64,000 bases of DNA from CBDDCX01 sp965226925 (GCA_965226925.1 CBDDEN010000011.1:992001-1056000); one strand, 5' to 3'; positions 47,039 to 56,308 are shown, numbered from the stretch's first letter. A program made the numbers and translations. Notes: a model not told the origin generated them from the sequence alone.

Positions 47039-47485
47039 TCACGACCGCGACAGGGGCAGTACCCGAAGCTCGGTCACACGCCAGCCCCCGCCTTCTGCAA
47101 CGAAGGCGACGAACACCGTACGAGCGAGTACGTCCGACGTCCCACGAACTCGGGACTCCCATCGGAGCTCGGCGTACCCCTTCGGGGGGTCACCCCCCAC
47201 CTCTTCGACCCGGGTCACCCGGGTCGCTACCCCTTCCCTGCTCCCCATGTACTCCCGAATGGAAGCTACGGCGTGTCGAGGCTCCAGGGACCCTACCTGC
47301 CGCGCCTCCCACTGGATGCGTACACCGCCGGAGGACAAGCTCCCTTCGAGTCCGGCCACTTCACCGGCCCCCCACCCCCGCGCGAAGCTCGACGCAGCGT
47401 CTTGGAGGGATTGCCCGAGGCAGGGGCCGGACGAGACCCCGAACGCCACCAAGAGTCCGACGGACCAACGGCGCCGTCCTCTCAT
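47039..47485 (-). CDS. Secreted small protein of unknown function, NTF2-like fold possible
   Basis: 148 aa. Start Met-Arg-Gly-Arg-Arg-Arg-Trp with a signal peptide ending near Ala/Gly-Gln-Ser. The body 'AASSFARGWGAGEVAGLEGSLSSGGVRIQWEARQ', 'HAVASIREYMGSREGVATRVTRVEEV' and 'GYAELRWESRVRGTSDVLARTVFVAFVAEGGGWRVTELRVLP' resembles an NTF2-like or SnoaL-like domain in layout. Its ATG overlaps the pyrF stop by four bases (ATGA), so it is co-translated with pyrF. Function not recognised. Confidence 0.75.
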   Translation of the reverse strand: MRGRRRWSVGLLVAFGVSSGPCLGQSLQDAASSFARGWGAGEVAGLEGSLSSGGVRIQWEARQVGSLEPRHAVASIREYMGSREGVATRVTRVEEVGGDPPKGYAELRWESRVRGTSDVLARTVFVAFVAEGGGWRVTELRVLPLSRS

Positions 47486-48237
47486 ACGGCGGGTCGATCC
47501 GTCGGCAGTTCCAACTGTGCGGCGGACCGCGGCTCCTCGCCGGAATCCACCGGTGTCGAGGCCTGGACGCGCACTCGGGCCATCGCCTCCGCCGGGTCGC
47601 GAGCGGCCGTGATGGATCGCCCCACCACCAGGTAGTCCGCGCCCGCCTCGGCGGCCGCGGCAGGGGTCGCGACCCGCGCCTGATCGTCGTGCCCGTCCCC
47701 CGCCAAGCGTATGCCCGGCGTCACCACGAGCAGGTCGGAACCCAGCAAACGCTTGAGCGGACGGACCTCCATGGGTGAGGCCACCACCCCACGCACACCC
47801 GCCTCTTTGGCCAGCCCCGCGAGCCGCACCACTTCGTCCCGCAAGGAGCCCAACTCCCGTTGCCACACGGCCTCGACGTCGGACACGGTCATCGAAGTGA
47901 GGACCGTCACGCCGAGCAGCGTGACCTCGTCGCCCGCGGCCTCTGCGGCGGCGGCCATCATGGGTCCGCCACCGGTCGTGTGAAGCGTGAGGAAGTCCAC
48001 CCCCAGATCCCGTGCAGCATGGACCGACTTGGCTACCGTATTCGGAATGTCGTGCAGCTTGAGATCGAGAAAGACCCGCTTGTCCTTTCGGGTGAGCGCC
48101 TCGACGATCCGGGGGCCCTCACGGGAGAAGAGCTCGAGGCCCACCTTGTAGAAGTCGCCCGCACTGCCCAGCGTCTCGACAAGCTCCAGTACTTCTTCGC
48201 CGTCGGCGAAGTCGAGGGCAACGATGACTTCGGCCAT
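47482..48237 (-). CDS. pyrF: Orotidine 5'-phosphate decarboxylase
   Basis: 251 aa, last step of UMP synthesis. The catalytic Asp58-x-Lys60-x-x-Asp63 lies in 'FLDLKLHDIPNTV'. The 'TPGIRLAGDGHDDQARVATPAAAAEAGADYLVVGRSI' phosphate loop is complete. An extra tail of about 20 residues follows the core. Two bases after pyrD, so the two pyrimidine genes form a unit. Confidence 0.97.
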   Translation of the reverse strand: MAEVIVALDFADGEEVLELVETLGSAGDFYKVGLELFSREGPRIVEALTRKDKRVFLDLKLHDIPNTVAKSVHAARDLGVDFLTLHTTGGGPMMAAAAEAAGDEVTLLGVTVLTSMTVSDVEAVWQRELGSLRDEVVRLAGLAKEAGVRGVVASPMEVRPLKRLLGSDLLVVTPGIRLAGDGHDDQARVATPAAAAEAGADYLVVGRSITAARDPAEAMARVRVQASTPVDSGEEPRSAAQLELPTDRPAV

Positions 48238-48239
48238 GA

Positions 48240-49193
48240 TCAGTGCTCGCCTCCAGAGGTCGCCTTCGCGCCGTCTTCCCTTCGATAGGCACCGATCAGG
48301 TCCTGAATGTTGTCGACTCCGGCGGCGTCACCGTAGCGGGCAAGGCCTCGCACCACGCGCTCGGCGGCCCTCGGGTCTGCGAAGGTGGAGGTGCCGATCT
48401 GGACCAGAGACGCTCCGGCCAGGAGATACTGGAGGGCGTCGTTCGCATCTGTGATACCCCCTACGCCCAGGAGCGGCACAGACGTACACTGTCCGGCCCG
48501 GTGCACCGCGTGGACCCCCACGGCACGGAGCGCCGGTCCGGACAGACCGCCCGGGCCCGCCCCGAGCGCGGCGCCCCGCGAGTCGACATCGATGATGAGA
48601 CCGGGCATGGTGTTGACCAGAGTGATCCCGTCCGCCCCGGCAGTTTCGGCCGCCTCGGCCACCGGACCGATGTCGGGAACGTTCGGCGCGAGCTTGACGA
48701 GCAGCGGGCGCTTCGTGGCCGCCCTGGCCCCGGTTACGACCTCGTGGAGCGCATCGGGGTCGAGGGCGAAGGGCAGGCCGCCAAGGCGCGTGTCGTTGGG
48801 GCAGGAGAGGTTGAGCTCGTACCCGAGAAAGCCCCCGACGGCCTCGAGCTCTTCCACGACGCGCCGATACTCGTCGGGGACATGCCCCGCCACGCTCACG
48901 AAGACCTGGAGTCTGGCGAGGTGCTCCTTCATCCAGGGCAGCTGCTCCTCGCACACGCGCTTTACTCCCGGGTTCGCCAGACCGATCGAGTTCAACATGG
49001 CATTGCCGGCCTCGACGACCCGGGGAGCCGGGTTCCCCGCCCGGGGCTCGAGCGTCACCGACTTCGTCACGAGGCCACCGAGAGCATTCAGATCGAGAAC
49101 GTCGCCCACCTCCGCGCCAAAGCCGCACGTCCCGGCGGCCAGAAGTACGGGGTTCTTGAAGGTCGCCCCGAAGAGGGTTTGATCTAGTCGCAT
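48240..49193 (-). CDS. pyrD: Dihydroorotate dehydrogenase, class 1B catalytic subunit
   Basis: 317 aa. Start at Met-Arg-Leu-Asp-Gln-Thr-Leu-Phe-Gly-Ala-Thr-Phe-Lys-Asn-Pro-Val-Leu-Leu fits the family; upstream open frame is not family-like. FMN-binding 'AAGTCGFGAE', catalytic Cys in 'ELNLSCPND' (class 1) and 'LLGVGGITDANDALQYLLAGASLVQIGT' are present. The PyrK-type electron-transfer partner is not in the window. Confidence 0.96.
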   Translation of the reverse strand: MRLDQTLFGATFKNPVLLAAGTCGFGAEVGDVLDLNALGGLVTKSVTLEPRAGNPAPRVVEAGNAMLNSIGLANPGVKRVCEEQLPWMKEHLARLQVFVSVAGHVPDEYRRVVEELEAVGGFLGYELNLSCPNDTRLGGLPFALDPDALHEVVTGARAATKRPLLVKLAPNVPDIGPVAEAAETAGADGITLVNTMPGLIIDVDSRGAALGAGPGGLSGPALRAVGVHAVHRAGQCTSVPLLGVGGITDANDALQYLLAGASLVQIGTSTFADPRAAERVVRGLARYGDAAGVDNIQDLIGAYRREDGAKATSGGEH

Positions 49194-49209
49194 ACGAGCG
49201 TCGTAAAAG

Positions 49210-49710
49210 TCATCCGCCGGGTCCGCCCACCAGGAGTCGCCGGGCCTCCAACTCCTCGTCGGCCCGCGCCAGGATCTCGTCCAGGACGGTCTGCAGGCGT
49301 CCCTCCAAGTCGGCGAGGTCGGGTCCCACGTCACCCCGACGAGCATAGCGAACGTAGGAGTTCCCCGGGAGTGCCCCCAGGTGGCCTTCGAGCAGATCCC
49401 GTTCGGCCGGGCGGATCGCCAAGCCCCGAGCCGCCAGTAGCGCTTTTCCCGACCAGGGGGAGTCGGGCCGTTCGGCGGCATAGGTCTGGAAGAGGACGGC
49501 TGCGACGCGAGGAGCCCCGAGGACGTCCCTGGCCAACTCGGCCGCCGCGAAGTAGGCGATCACGTCCCCCGCCCGCCCATAGTCTATGAGCAACTCCACC
49601 CGTCTCATGGCGTTCAAGAGTCCCTGGGCCTCGACCGCGGCTACCGCGGGAAGAAGAACCGATCGCGCCTCGTCGAACCCCTCCCCCCATCCGCATCGGC
49701 CAACCGCCAT
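49210..49710 (-). CDS. C-terminal part of the frameshifted TPR lipoprotein
   Basis: Open frame of 166 codons that continues the protein encoded at 49641-50612 in the next frame. Its first dozen codons are not meaningful; from about 'GFDEARSVLLPAVAAVEAQGLLNAMRRVELLIDYGRAGDVIAYFAAAELARDVLG' it has the same helical-repeat style as the upstream part. The switch point is the run of six G on the minus strand (49683-49688): adding one G there fuses both. It is either an assembly error or a true mutation. 16 bases before pyrD. Confidence 0.65.
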   Translation of the reverse strand: MAVGRCGWGEGFDEARSVLLPAVAAVEAQGLLNAMRRVELLIDYGRAGDVIAYFAAAELARDVLGAPRVAAVLFQTYAAERPDSPWSGKALLAARGLAIRPAERDLLEGHLGALPGNSYVRYARRGDVGPDLADLEGRLQTVLDEILARADEELEARRLLVGGPGG

Positions 49711-50612
49711 CGCACCAGGGTCACGCGCGCGTCGAAGGCCTGCTCGCCGACACCCCCGCCCACGCGTCGCACATCGGCCAGCGCCCGCAACGTGTCGCCG
49801 GCCTCGTACGCGAACCTAGCCCTGGTCATCAACAGCCGATCCCGTTCGATGCGCGACCAGCGGGCCCGCTCCGCATTGACCATGACGTCGGCGGACACGG
49901 CCGGTCCCCACCGCTGCGCAGCCCGGTGCAGAAGGTCGCGGATGGAGTCGCCATAGACGCGGGCATTGCTCGTGAAGATGAGCGTCTGAACGCCGCCGAG
50001 GGTTCTGGCGGAGTCACCGAGGGCGATCCCCAAGATGAGGCGCTCCAGGCCGGCGGGGGCCACGTGCGTACGGTGCGACTCGGCCGCGCGATCGAGGTCC
50101 CACCACCCCTGGTCCACGTAGCCCTGCTGGAGCAACGCCCGAGCTCGCCACAGATGACCCTCCGCCTTGATCAGCGGGTCGGTGATGGTCACGAGAGCCT
50201 CGTCGAGGAGTGGTGCACCCAAGGCGGGCCGACCCGCCGCCACGTCGCCCGCACCCAGGTACAGGGTGGCGTGCCGGCGTACGACCGGATCGTCACTGAC
50301 GGCCAACACCCTTTCCAGCGTTTCTTCAGCGTCGCGGAGGGCTCCCCGTCGGAGCTGGGCTTGACCGATCAGCAGAAGGGCATCGTCCGACCACTTGCCT
50401 CCGTCGTCCTCACGGTAGGCGCGGGTGGCCTTGGCGATGACCTCGTCGTAGCGCTCGGCCAAGGCCGTGTCTTGGCCGGCCAAGCGGGCCAACTCGGTCT
50501 CGCGGTACAACTCCTTGGCGTTGTAGATCGTGTTGAAGTACACGCACGCTGCCAGCGTCGACGATGCACATGCCGAGAAGAGGAGGCCTCTCAAGCCAGG
50601 TGCTCGGCTCAC
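49641..50612 (-). CDS. Helical-repeat (TPR-like) outer-membrane lipoprotein, N-terminal part
   Basis: 323 codons up to the stop, about 307 of them in the meaningful frame. Signal peptide with lipobox ending Leu-Ala-Ala-Cys, then 'VYFNTIYNAKELYRETELARL', an opening shared by TPR-type lipoproteins in several phyla. Repeated helical pairs with 'DALLLIGQAQLRRGALRDAEETLERVL' are typical TPR. The true protein probably continues into the 49210-49710 frame, giving about 467 aa. Its ATG overlaps the amidase stop by four bases. Confidence 0.75.
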   Translation of the reverse strand: MSRAPGLRGLLFSACASSTLAACVYFNTIYNAKELYRETELARLAGQDTALAERYDEVIAKATRAYREDDGGKWSDDALLLIGQAQLRRGALRDAEETLERVLAVSDDPVVRRHATLYLGAGDVAAGRPALGAPLLDEALVTITDPLIKAEGHLWRARALLQQGYVDQGWWDLDRAAESHRTHVAPAGLERLILGIALGDSARTLGGVQTLIFTSNARVYGDSIRDLLHRAAQRWGPAVSADVMVNAERARWSRIERDRLLMTRARFAYEAGDTLRALADVRRVGGGVGEQAFDARVTLVRWRLADADGGRGSTRRDRFFFPR

Positions 50613-52165
50613 GGTCGAGGGCCGGTGACGGTCTCGTCCAGCCCGGGTGGGTAACGCTCGAAGAAGTCGCGGATGGCGCGTCCCATCGCCTCGGCGAGAT
50701 GTGCCTGAAACTCGCCTCGAGAGAGGAGTCTCTCTTCCTCACGGTTCGTCACGAACCCCACCTCGACCAGCACCGCCGGCATGAGCGCGTTCGTGATGAC
50801 CGCCAACGGCGCCTGCTTCACACCCCGGCTCGGGCCGGGATGCACCGTCGCCAGCTGCCCCTGCACGCCCTCGGCCAGCAGGGATGACCAATGCGTATGA
50901 TCCAGATTGCGCAACTCCCTCAAGATGAAGCCGAGGTCCTCCTCGTCTCCCTCGACCGCTCCGTCCTCGCGATCGATCTCGAGGGGAGCGTTCTCGTTCG
51001 CCGCCACCCGGAGCTCATGCTCGGTCCGTGCTTCCGAGAGGAAGTACGTCTCGAATCCGCGGACCGCATTGCGGTTCGGGAGGGCGTTGGCGTGGATCGA
51101 GATGAAGACGCCGGGGCGGTCGCCCTTCCACTCGGTCGCGAGCTCACCACGCCGCCACAGCGGAACGAGAACGTCACGGTCCCGTGTCAGGTGCACCTCG
51201 AGGGTCTCGTCTCCGCGAAGCTCTCGCGCCAGAGCACGACCCACCGCAAGAGCGATGTCCTTTTCGCGCCGTCCGCCCGGCCCCGACGTTCCCGGATCCT
51301 TACCGCCGTGTCCCGGATCGATGACCACCACACGCTTGACGGGCGGTGCGTCGACGGCGTCCGCGATTCCCGCCGCACTCCCACCTCCCGAGGCGCTCCC
51401 GTCTCCCGAGACATTCCCGTCTCCCGATGCGTCCGGGTCTCCCGGGGCCTCCGCCGCCCCGGAGGTCCTCGCCTCGTCTGCCGCAGGCGGCGAGCCTGAT
51501 TCGTTCCGGGCCGTCGGAGTCGGCCCCCCACCGTCGCCGGACGACTGCTGGTCGGCCGGGAAGGACTTGGCCCCAGAAGACGAGCCCCCTTCCACCCTCG
51601 GCCCCCCATCGACGGGAGGCTCTTCGGGGGGTCGGGGCAGGGACGCGTCGGGGGGCGTCGTCGGCACGTTTCTCGCCAACCCAGCCCACACCGCGGCATC
51701 CCGGATCTGCAGGGCGCCCTCCGCTTCCAGAAGGGCGTAGCTCCCTTCGAGCCGGACTGGAAGGAAGTCCAGCACGAACTGGAGCGGGATGTGACCTGTC
51801 CCCCTCTCCACGAAGGGTGCGTCGACGAACTGCAACACCTGCCCATTCCACCGGAACAGCGGGGCGCCGAACGAGAACTCGACCACCGAGCCACCGTCGA
51901 GGCTCGTCGCCATCAAGCCCGAAGCGCTCGGCTCCACGACCCATCCCAACCCCATGAGCGTCTCCACGCTGACGGAGGCATAGCCGCGAGAGCGATCCAC
52001 GGGTAACGATGCGGTCGAGCCCTCCGGCCCGCGGACCACGAGTGGCGCCACACTTTGGCCCCCCGCATCGCCGGCGAGTGAGGCGGTCCCAAGGACGACG
52101 GTAGCCGACAGACACAGGGCGCGGGGAGCCCACCCACTACGGGGGGATCTGCGGCGCCACTTCAT
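50609..52165 (-). CDS. N-acetylmuramoyl-L-alanine amidase (Amidase_3)
   Basis: 518 aa secreted or periplasmic peptidoglycan amidase. N-terminal signal peptide (about residues 1-37), an N-terminal beta domain (40-160), a Pro/Gly/Ser/Glu-rich linker (about 165-275) with repeated Ser-Gly-Asp-Gly units, and the catalytic domain from 279. Zinc ligands are His286 in 'DPGHGGKDPG', Glu301 in 'RREKDIAL' and the His of 'ISIHANAL'; the catalytic Glu is in 'VLVEVGFVTN'. Its start overlaps smpB by four bases. Likely acts in daughter-cell separation or wall turnover. Confidence 0.93.
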   Translation of the reverse strand: MKWRRRSPRSGWAPRALCLSATVVLGTASLAGDAGGQSVAPLVVRGPEGSTASLPVDRSRGYASVSVETLMGLGWVVEPSASGLMATSLDGGSVVEFSFGAPLFRWNGQVLQFVDAPFVERGTGHIPLQFVLDFLPVRLEGSYALLEAEGALQIRDAAVWAGLARNVPTTPPDASLPRPPEEPPVDGGPRVEGGSSSGAKSFPADQQSSGDGGGPTPTARNESGSPPAADEARTSGAAEAPGDPDASGDGNVSGDGSASGGGSAAGIADAVDAPPVKRVVVIDPGHGGKDPGTSGPGGRREKDIALAVGRALARELRGDETLEVHLTRDRDVLVPLWRRGELATEWKGDRPGVFISIHANALPNRNAVRGFETYFLSEARTEHELRVAANENAPLEIDREDGAVEGDEEDLGFILRELRNLDHTHWSSLLAEGVQGQLATVHPGPSRGVKQAPLAVITNALMPAVLVEVGFVTNREEERLLSRGEFQAHLAEAMGRAIRDFFERYPPGLDETVTGPRP

Positions 52166-52626
52166 CGGTGTTTGTCCATTGCTCGGCGGGCTTCACGGTC
52201 TTGGGTCTGTTGCTTGAGCTTCTGGCGCTTGTCGTAGAGGCGGCGGCCTCGCGCGACGGCAAGGGTCACCTTGGCGTTGCCCCTTCGAAAGTAGATCTCG
52301 AGAGGGACCAGCGTGAGCCCCTTCTCCCCGACCTTGACCACGAGGCGCCGGATCTCGCCGCGGTTCAGAAGGAGTTTGCGCGCCCGGTCGGGATCGACGT
52401 TGGCCCGGTTGGCTTGCTCGTACGGAGCGATGTGAAGGCTGTAGAGCCACACCTCGCCGCGTTCGATGCGAGCGAAGGCGTCACGAAAGGCGACCTGGCC
52501 TGCCCGAAGGGACTTCACCTCGGGGCCCTTCAGAACGATGCCGGCTTCGTACGTGTCCAGGATCTCGAATTCGTGGCGGGCCTTTCGATTCCGGCCCACG
52601 ACTTTTCGCCCGTTCTCTTCGCTCAA
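52162..52626 (-). CDS. smpB: SsrA-binding protein SmpB
   Basis: 154 aa. Partner of tmRNA in rescue of stalled ribosomes. 'NRKARHEFEILDTYEAGIVLKGPEVKSLRAGQVAFRDAFARIERGEVWLYSLHIAPYEQAN' and the C-terminal tail 'YDKRQKLKQQTQDREARRAMDKHR' are diagnostic. No tmRNA gene was recognised in the window. Confidence 0.98.
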   Translation of the reverse strand: MSEENGRKVVGRNRKARHEFEILDTYEAGIVLKGPEVKSLRAGQVAFRDAFARIERGEVWLYSLHIAPYEQANRANVDPDRARKLLLNRGEIRRLVVKVGEKGLTLVPLEIYFRRGNAKVTLAVARGRRLYDKRQKLKQQTQDREARRAMDKHR

Positions 52627-52636
52627 GTGGCGCGCC

Positions 52637-53560
52637 TCACGTAGAGCCTCCCAGGGCCGTCTGGAGTTGCACCTTCCGCGCCTTGCGCATGGTGTATACC
52701 TGGGCGATTTCTCCGCTCAGGATAAACACTACCGAGGCGTAATAGATCCAGAAGAACACCACGACCAACGTGGTCAGATTCCCCCAAGGGGAGTTGTAGT
52801 TCGCCACCGACGTGGCGTACCATCCGAAGCCCCACTTCATGAACTCGTAGGACAGTGCCATGATGGTCGCGGCCAGCCAGGTCGTCCGCCATGGAATCCG
52901 TCGGGCCGGAACGTACCAATAGATCAGCGCGAAGAGGGCCCAGATGGAACCGAAGGCAAGGAGCGCCGCCAGCAACCTCTGGGTGGTTCCCAGGAAGTCC
53001 TCGGGAGCCCCGATGAGCCCCGCGCCCCACCCCCCCACGGACTGAAGGACCACGGTGATCAGAACGTTGAGAAGGAGCAGAACGCCCCCCACGACCACCA
53101 ACTGCACGTCGAAGAGCATGCCCCTCAGGACGCCTCGGTCCGCCGCGATGTCGAAGACCTCTCGGAGGGCGGACCGCAGGGTGCTCACCAGGCGGGTGGC
53201 CAGCCAGATGAAGAGCAGCAACCCGACCACCGAGTATCCCGCACGCCCGGCCACGACGCCGGTGACCGCCGCGCCCACCTCTCCCATCAGGTCGACGTCT
53301 CCGCCCCCGGACGGAAGGTAGTTCTCGAGCAAGCGCACAATGACCTCGGACGGGTCCCCGTAGCGGGCACGTAGCGCGTATCCCCAAAGGCCCACGACGA
53401 GCAGAAAGAGGGGCACAACCGCGATTAGCAGGTTATAGCTGATCGCACCCGCCATGAAGAACACGTCGTCCTCGGCGGACTTCTGGTACACCCGGTGGCA
53501 GAATTCCCTGAAGCGATTGCCGCGCGAGCCGAGTGGCGTCCCAATCCCCACTCCCGTCAC
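52637..53560 (-). CDS. YihY/BrkB-like inner-membrane protein
   Basis: About 307 aa with six predicted membrane helices: 'YNLLIAVVPLFLLVVGLWGY', 'YSVVGLLLFIWLATRLVSTLRSAL', 'VVVGGVLLLLNVLITVVLQSV' and others. 'DDVFFMAGAISYNLLIAVVPL' and 'WLATRLVSTLRSALREVFDI' are hallmarks of the family formerly called RNase BN. Start is uncertain: GTG at 53560 or 53551 fit behind the YtxH gene; the ATG-like codons further upstream read through that gene. Function of the family is unclear. 11 bases before smpB. Confidence 0.88.
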   Translation of the reverse strand: MTGVGIGTPLGSRGNRFREFCHRVYQKSAEDDVFFMAGAISYNLLIAVVPLFLLVVGLWGYALRARYGDPSEVIVRLLENYLPSGGGDVDLMGEVGAAVTGVVAGRAGYSVVGLLLFIWLATRLVSTLRSALREVFDIAADRGVLRGMLFDVQLVVVGGVLLLLNVLITVVLQSVGGWGAGLIGAPEDFLGTTQRLLAALLAFGSIWALFALIYWYVPARRIPWRTTWLAATIMALSYEFMKWGFGWYATSVANYNSPWGNLTTLVVVFFWIYYASVVFILSGEIAQVYTMRKARKVQLQTALGGST

Positions 53561-53579
53561 ACGGGATCCGGGCCGGCCA

Positions 53580-54011
53580 CTACTTGCCGGCGGCCTCCTC
53601 GGAGGTCCCGTCCCCGCTCGCCGCCACCGCCTCTTTCTCCGCCGCGATCCCGGCTCGGGCCGCAGCCTTGGAGCGTTCGAGCCTCGCTTCCAGATCGCCA
53701 CGGGCCTCTTGTGCGGCTTCGCGTCCGGACTCGACCGCGTCCTTTACGAGGCCCACTCGCGTCTGCACGCCGTCCCTGACCGTTTCCAGTCGTTGTTCCA
53801 GAGTGCTTTGTGCCTCGCGCATCCGCTCTTCGGCGGCGATGCGGAGCTTCCGAGCCCGTTCTCTGATCTCCTCCTGGGTGTCCTCTCCGGACTGCGGAGC
53901 GAAGAGAAGACCTAGCCCCGCACCCACCAGGGCACCCAGGAAGAAAGAGCCGAATCCCCCGCCGCTGTCCCGCTCGACGATGATGTAAGGCACGTCGTCT
54001 TGATTACGCAT
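53580..54011 (-). CDS. YtxH domain protein
   Basis: 143 aa from the ATG at 54011, which has AGGAG 8 bases upstream. One N-terminal membrane segment with the YtxH pattern 'FFLGALVGAGLGLLFAPQSGEDTQEEIRERA', then a long charged, apolipoprotein-like coiled region and an Ala/Glu tail. Often linked to stress in Firmicutes. No specific role can be given here. Confidence 0.85.
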   Translation of the reverse strand: MRNQDDVPYIIVERDSGGGFGSFFLGALVGAGLGLLFAPQSGEDTQEEIRERARKLRIAAEERMREAQSTLEQRLETVRDGVQTRVGLVKDAVESGREAAQEARGDLEARLERSKAAARAGIAAEKEAVAASGDGTSEEAAGK

Positions 54012-54121
54012 CGGATCCACTCCTGTGTGCTGCGATCGCGGCGGACGAAGGGCCCACCGCCACCCTTAAGATACCGTGCCCCGGCGGCCGATCACAGGAC
54101 CCCGGGGGGTGCCCCAGCCTT

Positions 54122-55528
54122 CTAAACCCTCCATCTCGGGTCCGGCGCCGGAAGGTCGGGCACGTCGTGACCGGAACGGCCCATGAGCCCATACGTGAGC
54201 TTCTTTCCTAGCTCGACTCCCGGCTGATCCAGCGGGTTGATCCCGTACAGGGCGCCGGCATACACGGTCGCGATGGACATGAGCATGAAGAGCTCGCCCA
54301 GCGACTTAGCGTCGAGCGTCTCGATCTCGAAGGTCATGCTGGGCCGACCGCCCCGGCGCAGAGCCTCGGCCGTGGCCCGCCGTTCCGCGTCCAGGAGGGC
54401 TCCCAGGCCATGTCCTCCGAGATAGCCCACCGACGCCATGGCGGAGCGGTGCCCGGCGATCTCGAGATCACCTTCGCCACTCGCCCCGGCGGATCCGGTG
54501 ACGGCGAGGAACATCACCACCTTGTCCCGGGGACCTTCCATGAAGAGTTGCACCTGCGCGTGCTGATCCGTGACCCCGACGGCCGGCAGGGGTGTCGGCC
54601 CCGTATGAACGACGTTGCCGGCGAGGTCGTGTGCCTTCCCGAGCGACTCCGCCCAAACCTGTTGGAACCAAGCGGAGAACGACCGGAGGCGGTCCGAATA
54701 CGGCATCATCACGTGGATCGACGCTCCCGACTCGCTGTGCGCGGTGTGCAAGAGCGTGGCCATGAGCCCTGCCGGATTCTCTCCGAGCACCGGAGTCCTG
54801 CAACGGTCGTCGATCGTCGCGGCTCCAGCGAGGAGCGCCTCCACGTCGATTCCGGCCACCGCGGCCGGGAGGAGTCCCACGGGCGAGAGCACGGAGAAGC
54901 GCCCGCCCACGTCAGCCGGTATGGGGAGGCTGGGAACGCCCTCTGCCTCGGCGATGGCGCGAAGCGGCCCTTCGCTCGGATCGGTCGTGAACAAGAAATG
55001 GCCCCGCGCCTTTTCGGGTCCGACCTCGGCGATGAGCAGACCCTCAAACACCAGGTAGAGGGCCATGGTCTCGGCCGTGGACCCCGACTTGCTGATCACG
55101 TTGAACAGGGTCCGGCGGATGTCGATGTGCGCGAGGAGACCTCTGACCGTATGGGGATCGACGTTATCCAGCACGTAGATACGCGGAAAGTGGTCACGGG
55201 CCTCGTTGTTCTTCTCGTTCCAAAGGGGCCCGAGAAGTGCGTCTCGCAGCGTTCGAGCCCCCAGTGCCGACCCGCCGATCCCGAGGATCACGACATTTTC
55301 GAACCACTGACCGTATCCGTCCGCGAGCTCCCTCGTGCGCGCCAGCGTCTCCGAGGCGTAAGGCAGGTTGAAGAAACCCATGTCGCCCGCGGCTCGGCTG
55401 GCTTCCACGGCCTCGTAGGCCTGACGGAATCTCACGGCCAGGTCGGTGTCGAGTCTTTCGGGATCGATTCCGGCGCCGTCGAGGTTGGGGGTTACCATGT
55501 TGGCGAAGTCGAGCGTGATCGGGCTCAT
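54122..55528 (-). CDS. pgi: Glucose-6-phosphate isomerase
   Basis: 468 aa glycolytic isomerase. Sugar-phosphate binding 'VVILGIGGSALGARTLRDALLG' (about 77-98), 'NVISKSGSTAETM' (about 143-155), 'FSVLSPVGLLPAAVAGID' and the terminal 'NPLDQPGVELGKKL' are typical of the shorter bacterial form. Overlaps the MBL gene start region by four bases, in a pyk-MBL-pgi group. Confidence 0.95.
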   Translation of the reverse strand: MSPITLDFANMVTPNLDGAGIDPERLDTDLAVRFRQAYEAVEASRAAGDMGFFNLPYASETLARTRELADGYGQWFENVVILGIGGSALGARTLRDALLGPLWNEKNNEARDHFPRIYVLDNVDPHTVRGLLAHIDIRRTLFNVISKSGSTAETMALYLVFEGLLIAEVGPEKARGHFLFTTDPSEGPLRAIAEAEGVPSLPIPADVGGRFSVLSPVGLLPAAVAGIDVEALLAGAATIDDRCRTPVLGENPAGLMATLLHTAHSESGASIHVMMPYSDRLRSFSAWFQQVWAESLGKAHDLAGNVVHTGPTPLPAVGVTDQHAQVQLFMEGPRDKVVMFLAVTGSAGASGEGDLEIAGHRSAMASVGYLGGHGLGALLDAERRATAEALRRGGRPSMTFEIETLDAKSLGELFMLMSIATVYAGALYGINPLDQPGVELGKKLTYGLMGRSGHDVPDLPAPDPRWRV

Positions 55529-56304
55529 GGGATCTCGATGGTCAGTCCGTCGTGGGCCGGAAGAACACCGGTCGGCAGGCGGTCCAGTAGTTCTTGATGC
55601 CTGACGCGATGTGTCAGATGGACGAGATACGTGCGCTCCGCTCCAACCGCTCGAGCGGCCTCGACGGCCTCTTCGACGTTGAAGTGGGTCGGATGAGGCC
55701 GCCCAAACCAGAGCGCATTGAGGACCAGTACCCTAACGCCACGCAGTATCCCCATCGCCTCGTCGGGAAGGCACTTTCCGTCGGTCACGTACCCCAAGTC
55801 CCCGACGCGGAATCCATATACGGTGACCGGTCCGTGGGGCACGGCCACGGGCTCGAACGTGTGTCCCAATACGGCCACCGGCTCCGAGGGTTCGAACGGG
55901 TACAAGCGAATCTCGGGCTTGGTGGTTCCGGCGGGCGGGCGGTAGCCGTCGTCGAAGATGTACCGGAAGCGTGACCGGATCAGATCCTCGTACTCCCGAG
56001 GCACGAAGGCCACGAGGTCACGTCGGCGATGGGCCGTGAACACGCGCAGATCGTCGATTCCGTGGATGTGGTCGGCGTGGGCGTGTGTGAACCACACGGC
56101 ATCGACGACCTCCACTCCGGCGCCGAGCAACTGCAGACGGAGCTCCGGGGGCGTGTCGATCAGGACCGTGCCGCCGTCGAGTTCCACGACGGCACCATGC
56201 CGGGTCCTCCGGTCCCGCGGGTCGTCAGACATGCAGGTGTCGCAGTCACACCCCACGACGGGCACGCCGAACGAGGTCCCGGTTCCCAGAAAGGTGAGCT
56301 TCAT
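55525..56304 (-). CDS. MBL-fold metallohydrolase, PhnP-like
   Basis: 259 aa. Metal motif His74-x-His76-x-Asp78-His79 in 'WFTHAHADHIHGIDDL' and N-terminal 'LTFLGTGTSFGVPVVGCDCDTC' with a Cys cluster as in PhnP-type phosphodiesterases. Other ligands are in 'VAVPHGPVTVYGFRVGDLGYVTDG' and the terminal 'HLTHRVRHQEL'. Substrate (perhaps a cyclic phosphodiester) is unknown. Lies between pyk (4-base gap) and pgi. Confidence 0.88.
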   Translation of the reverse strand: MKLTFLGTGTSFGVPVVGCDCDTCMSDDPRDRRTRHGAVVELDGGTVLIDTPPELRLQLLGAGVEVVDAVWFTHAHADHIHGIDDLRVFTAHRRRDLVAFVPREYEDLIRSRFRYIFDDGYRPPAGTTKPEIRLYPFEPSEPVAVLGHTFEPVAVPHGPVTVYGFRVGDLGYVTDGKCLPDEAMGILRGVRVLVLNALWFGRPHPTHFNVEEAVEAARAVGAERTYLVHLTHRVRHQELLDRLPTGVLPAHDGLTIEIP

Positions 56305-56308
56305 CGGC

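Noticed and set aside
51340..51440. Short tandem repeats in the amidase linker as a CRISPR-like array
   Set aside because: They are in-frame Ser-Gly-Asp-Gly linker codons, irregular, without unique spacers.
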